DNA of 64,000 bases, taken from contig JANQMH010000046.1 in the NCBI GenBank assembly GCA_028280195.1, positions 54,395 to 118,394 on the forward strand, read 5' to 3'. Below, piece by piece: positions 8,893-16,302 of the stretch (positions are counted from its first letter, which is position 1; every line of letters begins with the position of its first letter). The position numbers and the translations under genes were made by a program. The notes beneath the pieces were generated by a model. The model saw only the letters and a list, made by a program, of their open reading frames with translations, ran no database searches and was not told where the DNA came from. Source of the DNA: Exilibacterium sp. (GTDB lineage Bacteria > Pseudomonadota > Gammaproteobacteria > Pseudomonadales > Cellvibrionaceae).

Positions 8893-8920
8893 CAGCCATG
8901 GTCATCTATGACCATGGCTG
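8893..8920. promoter_or_regulatory. 28-bp perfect palindrome upstream of arsS
   Basis: Arms CAGCCATGGTCAT (8893-8905) and ATGACCATGGCTG (8908-8920) are perfect inverted repeats around a CT centre. A 2-base centre is too small for an RNA loop, which favours a dimeric protein-binding site over a terminator. It sits between arsS and the tRNA gene and so could be an operator for the arsenosugar operon (inference). No ArsR-type gene is nearby. Confidence 0.5.
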
Positions 8921-9037
8921 CCGGTTAAAGTTTATTGTAGCCCTATATCGAGCTGAAAAGTAATGAATAATCAGCGGTTTGCGGCTCCGCTGGATCTCTT
9001 GTATGATCGGCCATCCGGCCATTAACAGTGGCTTCTC

Positions 9038-9113
9038 GCCCTCGTAGCATAATGGATAATGCAGACCCCTCCTAAGGGTAAGATTGCAGGTTCGACTCCT
9101 GCCGAGGGCGCCA
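9038..9113 (+). tRNA. tRNA-Arg(CCT)
   Basis: Complete 76-nt cloverleaf. Acceptor arms GCCCTCG (9038-9044) and CGAGGGC (9103-9109) pair fully, followed by discriminator G and an encoded CCA at 9111-9113. The anticodon loop is CTCCTAA, giving anticodon CCT, which reads AGG. The T-arm contains GGTTCGACTCC. The 3' end is the start of a tandemly repeated unit (see 9101-9350). Confidence 0.95.
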
Positions 9114-9350
9114 TTTGCTACAGGCAAACGGCACCCGGCGGAGCGCCGGCCCGCAAGCGCAGCTTGCGCGCGTTGCGACCACGCAAAGCGATGCTTTGCC
9201 AAAAACGTGGCCTCCACTCTGCCGAGGGCGCCATTTGCTACAGGCAAACGGCACCCCGGCGGAGCGCCGGCCCGCAAGCACAGCTTGCGCGCGTTGCGGC
9301 CACGCAAAGCGATGCTTTGCCAAAAACGTGGCCTCCACCCTGCCGAGGGC
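9101..9350. repeat. Tandem 120-bp structured repeat duplicating the tRNA-Arg 3' end
   Basis: The last 13 bases of the tRNA, GCCGAGGGCGCCA, recur at 9221, and GCCGAGGGC recurs at 9342, bounding two full units of 120 and 121 bp that differ at only about five positions. Each unit contains several perfect hairpins: TTTGC/GCAAA, CCGGCG-gag-CGCCGG, GCAAGC-gca-GCTTGC (shortened in copy 2), and GCAAAGC-gat-GCTTTGC nested in CCACG/CGTGG. The stretch 9114-9453 holds no other gene. The pattern looks like an integration scar or a repeat family that uses the tRNA end as its boundary. Confidence 0.85.
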
Positions 9351-9453
9351 ATCATGTAATTGATAAAGATTTCAATCGGTTAGCTGGATTCCGGTTGGCC
9401 GCCTTTTCTTTTTAATAGCGTTGTCTTGCTGTCCACCGCAGTTAGGGCAAAAG

Positions 9454-9696
9454 CTATGCAGCATTGTGTTTGATTGTGCGAAGGCCAACCCGCTCAAGCA
9501 TTTCAACAAGGTAGTCAATCGTAAACCCTTTTTCAATCCGCTGCTGCTGGATGTCAATGATTCGCTTGCGCTGAACACCAAATACTTCCGCCGCTTTGCT
9601 ATTGCTCAAATTATTCTCAGCAATATAGCGTTTAATATCTTCACATAATCTAATTTTCAGTTCAGCTACTGTATTTGCCGGATTTTCATGGTTCAT
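9454..9696 (-). CDS. XRE-family HTH protein, HigA-like antitoxin type
   Basis: 80 residues with one helix-turn-helix: IKRYIAENNLSNSKAAEVFG is the first helix and turn, and VQRKRIIDIQQQR the recognition helix, as in small HTH_37/HigA-2-type regulators. These usually pair with a RelE/HigB-type toxin, but no such gene is adjacent. Its ATG overlaps the final codons of the decayed DUF5615 remnant (ATGA), so it belongs to the same minus-strand transcript. It may now be an orphan regulator (inference). Confidence 0.75.
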   Translation of the reverse strand: MNHENPANTVAELKIRLCEDIKRYIAENNLSNSKAAEVFGVQRKRIIDIQQQRIEKGFTIDYLVEMLERVGLRTIKHNAA

Positions 9697-9898
9697 AACT
9701 GCAATAATCCACTATTTTGGTCATCGATAAAGGCTGTTATCCTGGCTCGATGAGTTTTTAAAAAGCCTTCCAATACCGTCAGCCGACAGTTGCCCACGGT
9801 CAGGAGAATGACCTTCGGTGGCGATCCGCAACGCCGGGAAAATCCCCATCCAGCCGGGCGGCTAACTTGGGCGACAAATTCTCATCCAGGAGTCGCAT
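9693..9898 (-). pseudogene. Decayed DUF5615 (PIN-like) toxin gene
   Basis: The ATG at 9898-9896 overlaps the stop of the DUF433 gene (TAATG) and starts MRLLDENLSPKLAARLDGDF, the conserved N-terminus of DUF5615 PIN-like proteins. The frame then ends at TGA 9802-9800 after 32 residues. In another frame from about 9827, GSPPKVILLTVGNCR and then LEGFLKTHRARITAFIDDQ match the family C-terminus, ending at TGA 9695-9693. About 45 middle residues are missing and the frame changes, so this is an internally deleted toxin. DUF433-DUF5615 is a known antitoxin-toxin pairing. Confidence 0.85.
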
Positions 9899-10143
9899 TA
9901 GGCGGCAGCTCCCTTGCCGATATGGCAGGACGCATAGGCGAGAGCGGCCTTAATCTGTAGTGCATTCAGGTTTGGGTGCTCTGAGATAATCTCTTCCCGG
10001 GTCATACCGTCCGCCAGCATTTCGAGTACATCGGCAACGGTAATTCTGGTGCCTTTGATACTTCTGGTGCCTTTGATACAAGGTTTGCCAAATCTCTTAT
10101 TAGGATTAACCTCGATATAGGGTAGGTAATCACTCCTATCCAT
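9898..10143 (-). CDS. DUF433 antitoxin-like protein with internal duplication
   Basis: 81 residues of the DUF433 family: GKPCIKGTR, ITVADVLEMLADGMTREEII and ALQIKAALAYA, a small winged-helix-like antitoxin. An exact 18-bp tandem duplication (10044-10061 and 10062-10079) repeats six codons so that IKGTR occurs twice (residues 23-27 and 29-33), placing an insertion directly before the conserved ITV segment. The start has a good ribosome-binding site (AGAGGT). The stop overlaps the start of the broken DUF5615 gene. Function may be lost or altered (inference). Confidence 0.85.
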   Translation of the reverse strand: MDRSDYLPYIEVNPNKRFGKPCIKGTRSIKGTRITVADVLEMLADGMTREEIISEHPNLNALQIKAALAYASCHIGKGAAA

Positions 10144-10166
10144 TGTGGGACCTCTTTAACTGTGTC

Positions 10167-10191
10167 AAATTTTATACAGCGTGTAAAATTT
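10167..10191. promoter_or_regulatory. Palindrome upstream of the DUF433 gene, candidate operator
   Basis: AAATTTTATAC (10167-10177) and GTGTAAAATTT (10181-10191) are inverted repeats with one mismatch around AGC, 24 bases upstream of the DUF433 start. Toxin-antitoxin operons are usually autorepressed at such sites (family knowledge). Binding here is inferred. Confidence 0.5.
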
Positions 10192-10310
10192 AATACACCC
10201 GGTTGGAGAAAGCAAGGCTGATAGGGCTGCTATCATCATTACGGCTGCCCTGCGGGGCGCCATCGGCTAGAATATACCCTCCGCGCCAGTCCAAACCGGT
10301 CTACCTCACT

Positions 10311-11018
10311 ATGAACCTTGTGCTGCTGCTCGAAGACGACTTCATCGACCAAAACAGCGTCAGACTGTACGGGCGCCGCCGGGACCATATCCTCGCTGTC
10401 CAGCGGCCGGAGATCGGCACCGCGCTGACCGTTGGCCTGCTCAACGGCGGCATCGGCCGCGGCGTGGTTACCGCCGCCGACAGCGGCGCCGTTACCATGC
10501 AGGTGAGCCTTACCGGACCCGCGCCGGCAGCCCTGCCGGCGACCCTGATACTGGCCCTGCCGCGGCCGAAAATGATCCAGCGGATTTTACAAACCGCAAC
10601 CACCATGGGTGTCAAGCGCCTGTACCTGATCAACAGCCGGCGCGTGGAAAAAAGCTACTGGCAGAGCCCGCTGCTGGCGGCGGCGGCAATACGCGAACAG
10701 CTGCTCCTGGGGCTCGAACAGGCCAAAGACACACAGCTTCCCAGCGTCGAGCTGCGCCAGCGCTTCAAGCCCTTTGTCGAGGACGAGCTGCCGGCGCTGG
10801 CCGCCGGCTCGCGGGCACTGCTGGCTCACCCCGGGGCGGCACAGCCCTGCCCTCTGGCTGTGACACAGGCGGTGACACTGGCGGTGGGCCCGGAGGGAGG
10901 CTTCATACCTTACGAAGTGGAGAAACTAACCGACTGCGGCTTTCAGGCCATTCATCTGGGCAGCAGAATACTGCGGGTCGAGACCGCCATTCCGGTATTG
11001 CTGGGCAAACTCTTTTAG
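10311..11018 (+). CDS. rsmE: 16S rRNA (uracil1498-N3)-methyltransferase RsmE
   Basis: 235 residues, normal RsmE length with the start at ATG 10311; upstream in-frame codons read like intergenic sequence. SPOUT-fold knot motifs are AVGPEGGFIPYEVEKL and LGSRILRVETA near the C-terminus, and the N-terminal PUA-like part contains GRRRDHILAVQR. It methylates U1498 of 16S rRNA using SAM. The stop overlaps the convergent EAL-protein stop by four bases. rsmE lies near bioA in pseudomonads too, consistent with this neighbourhood. Confidence 0.95.
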   Translation: MNLVLLLEDDFIDQNSVRLYGRRRDHILAVQRPEIGTALTVGLLNGGIGRGVVTAADSGAVTMQVSLTGPAPAALPATLILALPRPKMIQRILQTATTMGVKRLYLINSRRVEKSYWQSPLLAAAAIREQLLLGLEQAKDTQLPSVELRQRFKPFVEDELPALAAGSRALLAHPGAAQPCPLAVTQAVTLAVGPEGGFIPYEVEKLTDCGFQAIHLGSRILRVETAIPVLLGKLF

Positions 11019-13462
11019 GCCGTGGTCTGCGCCATCTCGAAATTGCTGAGCATGGCGGCAAACGCCGCCGCATCAACTGCGGGGCTGGCGTAGTAACCCT
11101 GATAGCAGTGACAGCCGAATTCGCGGATCAGGCCCAGTTGAATGTCGTTTTCCACCCCCTCGGCCACTACCTCGAGATCCAGCAGCCGGCCCATGGCGAC
11201 GATGGTCTCCACCAGCACGCGATCGTTGCGGTCGTGGGGTATATCGCGGATGAAGCTCTGATCGATTTTCAGGCCCGCCACCGGCAGGCGCTTCAGGTAA
11301 CTGATCGACGAGTAACCGGTGCCGAAGTCATCCAGCGAAAAACTGATGCCGTGCGCCACCAGCGTGCTCATGGTGTGGATGGTCTCCTCCACATTTTGAA
11401 TCACCACACCCTCGGTAATTTCCATATTGAGTGTGCCCGGCAGAACCCCCGCCTGCTCCAGCGTGCGGGTGACATCGTCGACAAAACCGCGGCGCCGGAA
11501 CTGGCGCGGGCTGATATTGACGCTGAGTCGCATATCGCTGCGCCACAGCCCCCGGTCCTGCCACACCTTCAGTTGCCGGCAGGCTTCCTCCAGTACCCAC
11601 TGGCCGACTTCCAGTATCAGCCCGGAGGTTTCCAGCACCGGAATGAACGCACCGGGCACCACGGTGCCCTGGTGCGGATGGCGCCAGCGCAACAGCGCCT
11701 CGGCGCCGACGATCTCAGCGGTTTCGCTATTGATCTTGGGCTGGTAAAACAGCTCGAAGTGGTGGTTGTCGAAGGCCCGGTGCAGTTCTCCCTCCATCAG
11801 CAGTTGGTGGCTGACCCTGTCGGCCATGTCTTCGTTGAAAAACTCGATGGCGTCGCGGCCCTTCTCCTTGACCTGATACATGGCGGTGTCGGCAAACCGC
11901 AACAGCTCGTGCACCGAGGTTTCCTTATCGGGATAGATCACCACACCGACGCTGCCGGTAACACGCAGTTCCATCTCGTCACACAAATAGGGGTCGGATA
12001 TGCGCTGGCGAATTTTTTCGGCGATTTCGCCCGCCTTGAGTGCCGCCGTGGCCATGTCCTTGTCCAATACCGTCAACACCACCACGAACTCGTCGCCGCT
12101 GAGACGCGCAACCAGGTCCTCCTCGCGCACCGAGGCCGACAGGCGGCTGGCGACCTGCTTCAGAATCACATCGCCCACCGGGTGGCCGAGGGAATCGTTG
12201 ATGGTTTTGAACTGATCCAGATCGATAAACAGCAGTGCCCCGTGGTAGCGGTGGCGCTGGGCACGCCGCACCTCGTGCTCGAGCCGCTCGACCAGGTGAA
12301 TGCGGTTGGGCAGGTTGGTGAGCGAGTCGTGATAGGCCATATGTTCCATTTTGGCCTGCGCCTGCTTGCGTTCGGTAATATCGGTGGAGACCACCAGGGC
12401 CACCGTTTCGTCGTAAAACTGCAGCGGCATGATGTGGGTCTGCAGATAACGCCGGCCGCCGTCGGCACAGACATAGCTCTCCTCCATCATCTGCATTTTC
12501 ACGCCCTTGTCGATAACGTTGCGATCCATGCGCATCAGCTCTTCGACATCGGACAGGTAGCGCGGCACCAGTTCGCTGATATGGCAGTCGCGCATCTCAT
12601 CGGTGGTTTTGCCGAGAAAATCCGCCAGCGCCTGATTGGCGAAGATGAAGCGACCCTCGTTGTTGCGCGCGCCGACCAGCACCGGCAGACTGTCGATAAT
12701 CTGTCGCACATGCTCCTCGCCGTTGCGCAGCGCCAGCTCCACCGCGCGGCGCTTGGCCATGGCCAGCTCGACGGTGTCCAGCAGCTGGTTGCCGCTCGAC
12801 ACCAGCTGTTCCAATTCGTCGGCGTGGTGCCCCGGCGGCGGCGTCAGTCGCCGGCGGCCCGGCCCGTCGGCATTGATGGTCTGTATCTCCCGCGACAGGC
12901 GGATCAGCGGCTTGGTGATCAGGTAGTAAAAGGCGAAGACCAGCAGCAACACCAGCAGCATATTGCGCATGACGCCGGCGGCGATCACCAGGCCAGAGCG
13001 GGCGAAAAAGCCCGCCAGTGCCCGGTCCACATCGACGGCAAAGCGGATGCTGCCGGCGACGCTTTCACCGTAGCCCGGTATACTGAGACGCGCCACATAG
13101 GATTTGATATCTTCGGTAATGCGGCGGGTAAGCCAGCGGGTGGCGGTGGGCGAATGCTGCTTTTGCCCCTGGGCCAGGACATTGCCCAGTTCATCGGTAA
13201 TGGTGACTTCAAAGATAAAATCGTAGGCCAGCAGGCCGTTGACCACCTCTGCCGACAGGTCGTCGTCGAGGGTGTGCACGGCACGCGCCGCCGGTGGCGT
13301 GGCGACTTCGACAATGCGGTTGACCAGGCTTTCCAGCTCGCGCTCCTGCCCGCGAAAATCGAGATACAGTTGCACCGAACTCATCAGCAGGCCGAGGACA
13401 AAGGCCAGGATCACCCCCACCTTTGCCAGTCGAAAGGAAATACCGCGAAAAAAAGCCTGCAC
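11015..13462 (-). CDS. Membrane PAS-GGDEF-EAL cyclic-di-GMP protein
   Basis: 815 residues from a GTG start. A first membrane helix lies at about residues 13-35, a periplasmic sensor segment follows to about 165, and a second helix (VMRNMLLVLLLVFAFYYLI) to about 185. A HAMP-like linker, a PAS domain (about 250-370), GGDEF (about 375-540) and EAL (about 555-810) follow. The cyclase signature is SGDEF, a tolerated variant. The EAL domain keeps EALLRW, NISPRQF and DDFGTGYSS, so phosphodiesterase activity is plausible; net activity is not decidable by eye. It is convergent with rsmE. Confidence 0.93.
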   Translation of the reverse strand: MQAFFRGISFRLAKVGVILAFVLGLLMSSVQLYLDFRGQERELESLVNRIVEVATPPAARAVHTLDDDLSAEVVNGLLAYDFIFEVTITDELGNVLAQGQKQHSPTATRWLTRRITEDIKSYVARLSIPGYGESVAGSIRFAVDVDRALAGFFARSGLVIAAGVMRNMLLVLLLVFAFYYLITKPLIRLSREIQTINADGPGRRRLTPPPGHHADELEQLVSSGNQLLDTVELAMAKRRAVELALRNGEEHVRQIIDSLPVLVGARNNEGRFIFANQALADFLGKTTDEMRDCHISELVPRYLSDVEELMRMDRNVIDKGVKMQMMEESYVCADGGRRYLQTHIMPLQFYDETVALVVSTDITERKQAQAKMEHMAYHDSLTNLPNRIHLVERLEHEVRRAQRHRYHGALLFIDLDQFKTINDSLGHPVGDVILKQVASRLSASVREEDLVARLSGDEFVVVLTVLDKDMATAALKAGEIAEKIRQRISDPYLCDEMELRVTGSVGVVIYPDKETSVHELLRFADTAMYQVKEKGRDAIEFFNEDMADRVSHQLLMEGELHRAFDNHHFELFYQPKINSETAEIVGAEALLRWRHPHQGTVVPGAFIPVLETSGLILEVGQWVLEEACRQLKVWQDRGLWRSDMRLSVNISPRQFRRRGFVDDVTRTLEQAGVLPGTLNMEITEGVVIQNVEETIHTMSTLVAHGISFSLDDFGTGYSSISYLKRLPVAGLKIDQSFIRDIPHDRNDRVLVETIVAMGRLLDLEVVAEGVENDIQLGLIREFGCHCYQGYYASPAVDAAAFAAMLSNFEMAQTTA

Positions 13463-13625
13463 GTGACCGTTGTCTCTCTCAGAATCAACTTTGGCTGCCC
13501 CGGCTACTCCCTGCCCCCCGTGTCCTCAACCGCTAACTCCGCACCGTCGGCATTATACCCACTTACCGTCGGGCAGTTCATTGGCAATATGACCATTGCC
13601 AAGGGCAGGCGCGACAGGCAAATGG

Positions 13626-13994
13626 CTAAAACCAGTCTGAGGAACGGCGCCCGAGATTGACGCGCCGATCGGCTACCATGGTGTCCAGCCGCCATGTCTG
13701 GCGCCGTTCGGCACACCGGCGCCGCTGCATCCGGCGCCGTTCGTGGGGCTCGCCTGCCGGCGGTGTCTGCTGTATCCAGCAGACACCGCCCAGGGCCTGT
13801 ATTTTGCGCTGCAGGCGCTCAGCGGTGTCGATGAGGATATTTTTCTTCAGGATCACCGGGTTGCCGGAGCCCAGCATCTCCAGGTGGCGCTGGTCGAGGC
13901 CGAAGTGGCGGCGAAACCACTGTGCCATATCGTCGCTTTCAGAGCGGCAAACGAATTTATCGACATAGACCACTTCATAAAATTTATTGTCCAT
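13626..13994 (-). CDS. Small conserved-type hypothetical, possible L7/L12-C-terminal-like fold
   Basis: 122 residues from the ATG at 13994; the frame extends upstream to 14087 but the added residues look non-coding. It starts MDNKFYEVVYVDKFVCR and has NPVILKKNILIDTAERLQRK followed by ALGGVCWIQQ. That helix-strand pattern resembles the alpha/beta C-terminal fold of ribosomal protein L7/L12, where a helix precedes an AGA.V strand (weak inference). The C-terminus is very Arg-rich (ERRRMQRRRCAERRQ and later RRVNLGRRSSDWF). A perfect 14-bp hairpin lies within the coding sequence (13759-13790). No function is assigned. Confidence 0.6.
   Translation of the reverse strand: MDNKFYEVVYVDKFVCRSESDDMAQWFRRHFGLDQRHLEMLGSGNPVILKKNILIDTAERLQRKIQALGGVCWIQQTPPAGEPHERRRMQRRRCAERRQTWRLDTMVADRRVNLGRRSSDWF
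13759..13790. repeat. Perfect 14-bp stem-loop inside a coding region
   Basis: GGCGGTGTCTGCTG (13759-13772) and CAGCAGACACCGCC (13777-13790) pair completely around a TATC loop. It lies inside the small gene 13626-13994 and encodes its GGVCWIQQTPPA stretch. No poly-T follows on either strand, so it is not a standard terminator. Confidence 0.7.
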
Positions 13995-14205
13995 AAAACA
14001 CCCGGCATTGGTGAACCACGCGTCCGAAGCACTGGGGTAAAGCACATTGTGCGCCAACGTAGCCGCTGCGCAAAAGCCTATAGACAAACGTAGTCGATGA
14101 TGGGCAAAAAGCCGCCTAGATTGCGCTAAAAAACCGCATTTTTACTTAATCGGCGCCGATACCAGCACAGCAACAGTGGCGCCAGGACAAGCGGCGGGAT
14201 CACCG

Positions 14206-15108
14206 CTAGAGGTTGACGCTGTTAATAAAGTCGACACCTGCGAAGGGATCTTGCGCGTCGGACCGGGCAGCGGGCAGCGCTTTATCCGCCGCCGGCGCGG
14301 CTGCGCTGCGATCAAGCTGCAGGCTGTGGAAATCGAACAAGTCGGTATCTGCCAACTGCGAGGGTGAGACCTGTTGCAGCGCCGAGAAAATCGTTTGCGT
14401 CCGGCCCGGGAACTGCTCGTCCCAGGCCTGCAGCATGGCCTTCACGGCCTGGCGCTGGAGGTTTGGCTGAGAGCCGCACAAATTGCACGGAATGATGGGA
14501 AACTGTCGCTGCCGGGCGTATTCGGCCAGGTCTGTTTCACGGCAGTAGGCCAGCGGCCGTATCACCACATTGCGGCGGTCGTCGGACAACAGTTTCGGCG
14601 GCATCGCCTTCAATCGCCCGGCGTAGAAAAGATTCAGAAACAAGGTCTCGACAATGTCATCTTTGTGGTGGCCGAGAGCGATTTTATTGGCGCCGATCTG
14701 CTCGGCAAAACCGTAGAGGGTGCCGCGCCGCAGGCGCGAGCACAGCCCGCAGGTGGTTTTGCCCTCGGGAATTACGTCCTTGACGACACTGTAGGTATCG
14801 CGCTCGACGATATGGAAGGGCACGCCCAGGGACCGCAGGTACTGCGGCAGCACATGCTCGGGGAATCCCGGCTGCTTCTGGTCCATATTGACCGCCACCA
14901 GTTCGAAGCGAACCGGCGCAGTTTTTTGCAGGTGCAGCAGCAGCTCGAGCATGCAATAGGAGTCCTTGCCCCCCGACAGGCATACCATGATGCGATCGCC
15001 GTGCTCGATCATGCGGTAATCCGCAATTGCGCGGCCGATCTGGCGGCGCAGGCGCTTCTGCAGTTTATTCAATGCCACACGCTGCCGGCGACTGCCGTTC
15101 TCTCTCAT
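14206..15108 (-). CDS. ttcA: tRNA 2-thiocytidine(32) synthetase TtcA
   Basis: 300 residues from the ATG at 15108, giving an N-terminus with [19 protein letters not shown] as in other TtcA proteins; an upstream in-frame extension to 15189 is unlikely. The PP-loop SGGKDS lies at residues 45-50, and the Fe-S cysteines are in [12 protein letters not shown] and in [15 protein letters not shown]. It thiolates C32 of certain tRNAs using ATP and a [4Fe-4S] cluster in the cytoplasm. The last 45 residues form an Ala/Asp-rich tail typical of variable TtcA C-termini. Confidence 0.95.
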   Translation of the reverse strand: MRENGSRRQRVALNKLQKRLRRQIGRAIADYRMIEHGDRIMVCLSGGKDSYCMLELLLHLQKTAPVRFELVAVNMDQKQPGFPEHVLPQYLRSLGVPFHIVERDTYSVVKDVIPEGKTTCGLCSRLRRGTLYGFAEQIGANKIALGHHKDDIVETLFLNLFYAGRLKAMPPKLLSDDRRNVVIRPLAYCRETDLAEYARQRQFPIIPCNLCGSQPNLQRQAVKAMLQAWDEQFPGRTQTIFSALQQVSPSQLADTDLFDFHSLQLDRSAAAPAADKALPAARSDAQDPFAGVDFINSVNL

Positions 15109-15231
15109 TGCTCGATAACCCCAACCACTGACGTACTCCACTCCGTGCGCCCGTGCGCGCTGTAGCGGCACAGTACCTGTCGCCGGCACCGGCGGCGGCG
15201 CTATTGTACGGATTTTAGCCGCGCGGGGAAA

Positions 15232-16293
15232 TCACCCCTCGCTGCCGTGGAGTTGATCGAGTTTCTGTAAAAAGCGCTGCACGCGACCGATATGGGCCTG
15301 TACTTCGACATTGTCAGGCGCCAGATCCGCCGCGCGGCGCCAGATATGCAGGGCCTGTTGCAGAAAGCCCTGGCTGTAGAGCGCCTGGCCCTGCTTGATC
15401 CCCAATTGCACCTGGGAGTCGATGATTTCCTGCAGCTCCAGCGACCAGCTCTCCACTTCTTTGTCGGAGGCCGGTGCCCGCGCCTTCAGCTCCAGCATTT
15501 TATCCCGCGCCGCCAGCCACCAGCCGGCGGCCACCAGGTCGCGGTACTCGCGCTTCAATTGCTGTAGCTGCCGCTGTGCACCTGCGTCCACCTGTGCGGT
15601 TTGCCGCGGCGGCCGGCTGTCGCCGCCGGCCGGCTCGCGGCGGCGCTGCAGGCGCGCCAGGCGCTGTGCCTGCGCGGCCGACTGATCGAGCGAACGGGCC
15701 ACGTTCAGACAATCGGCGGCCAACTGCGCGTCGGCCTGGGGCTGTTCCGCACAGTCGAGCAGGTGGTCGACGAGGCCGGCACTTTTCTGTTGCTGCCGCA
15801 GCAGTTGCCAGCGATACACGAGGTTGTCGGGTTTGGCGCTGGCCCGCTGCGCCAGCAGCCCGGCCTGCTGGGACAACAGCCTGCCCTGCAATACCTGCAG
15901 TTGTGCTTCGATGGCATCCAGGTAGGCGGTGCGGGCCTGCAGCAACTGCTCCCGGGCGCGGCTCAGCGGCTCGCTGCCGGTGAGCTTCTGCATACCGCGC
16001 TCGAGCACGGCCAGTGCCTCCACCCACTGCTGCTGCGCCTGCAACAGCTCCGACTCGCGAATGGTGTTGGCCTCGAACTGCTCAATCAGCGGGTGCAGGG
16101 CCCGGCGCCGGTTGGCCAGCTCGGCAAATTGGGGATCACTGGTGTCGAGATCCGCCAGCAGGTCCTGCGCCCGGCTGAACTCCTGCTGCTGCACCAGTTG
16201 GTCTACCAGAGCGACCCGGTCGATAACCCGGGGGAAATGGCTGCAGGCGAGCACCAGCGGCGCCAGCAGCAGCAATACAGAAATACCGCGCAT
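15232..16293 (-). CDS. Predicted lipoprotein with helical repeats
   Basis: 353 residues. The signal peptide MRGISVLLLLAPLVLACSH ends in a lipobox (LVLAC), so a lipidated envelope protein is expected. The rest is Gln/Leu/Ala-rich helix, with repeated segments such as QQEFSRAQDLLADLD and later YSQGFLQQALHIWRRAADLA resembling TPR units, especially at the C-terminus (about 290-345). No enzyme motif is visible. The gene starts 9 bases after the cyclase gene stop, so the two form an operon, and a role in the cyclase's envelope signalling is possible (inference). Confidence 0.75.
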   Translation of the reverse strand: MRGISVLLLLAPLVLACSHFPRVIDRVALVDQLVQQQEFSRAQDLLADLDTSDPQFAELANRRRALHPLIEQFEANTIRESELLQAQQQWVEALAVLERGMQKLTGSEPLSRAREQLLQARTAYLDAIEAQLQVLQGRLLSQQAGLLAQRASAKPDNLVYRWQLLRQQQKSAGLVDHLLDCAEQPQADAQLAADCLNVARSLDQSAAQAQRLARLQRRREPAGGDSRPPRQTAQVDAGAQRQLQQLKREYRDLVAAGWWLAARDKMLELKARAPASDKEVESWSLELQEIIDSQVQLGIKQGQALYSQGFLQQALHIWRRAADLAPDNVEVQAHIGRVQRFLQKLDQLHGSEG

Positions 16294-16302
16294 GTTATTG
16301 TC

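Noticed and set aside
9101..9350. Possible short CRISPR-like array because of regularly spaced GCCGAGGGC repeats.
   Set aside because: The units are near-identical along their whole 120-bp length, so there are no variable spacers; no cas genes are present.
11108..13660. Very long open frame (about 850 codons) on the strand opposite the PAS-GGDEF-EAL gene.
   Set aside because: It is a GC-rich antisense shadow: no domain motifs, and the opposite frame shows complete GGDEF and EAL signatures.
13504..13716. Short minus-strand frame of about 70 codons upstream of the EAL gene.
   Set aside because: It overlaps the end of the gene at 13626-13994 in another frame and has no motif or start signal.
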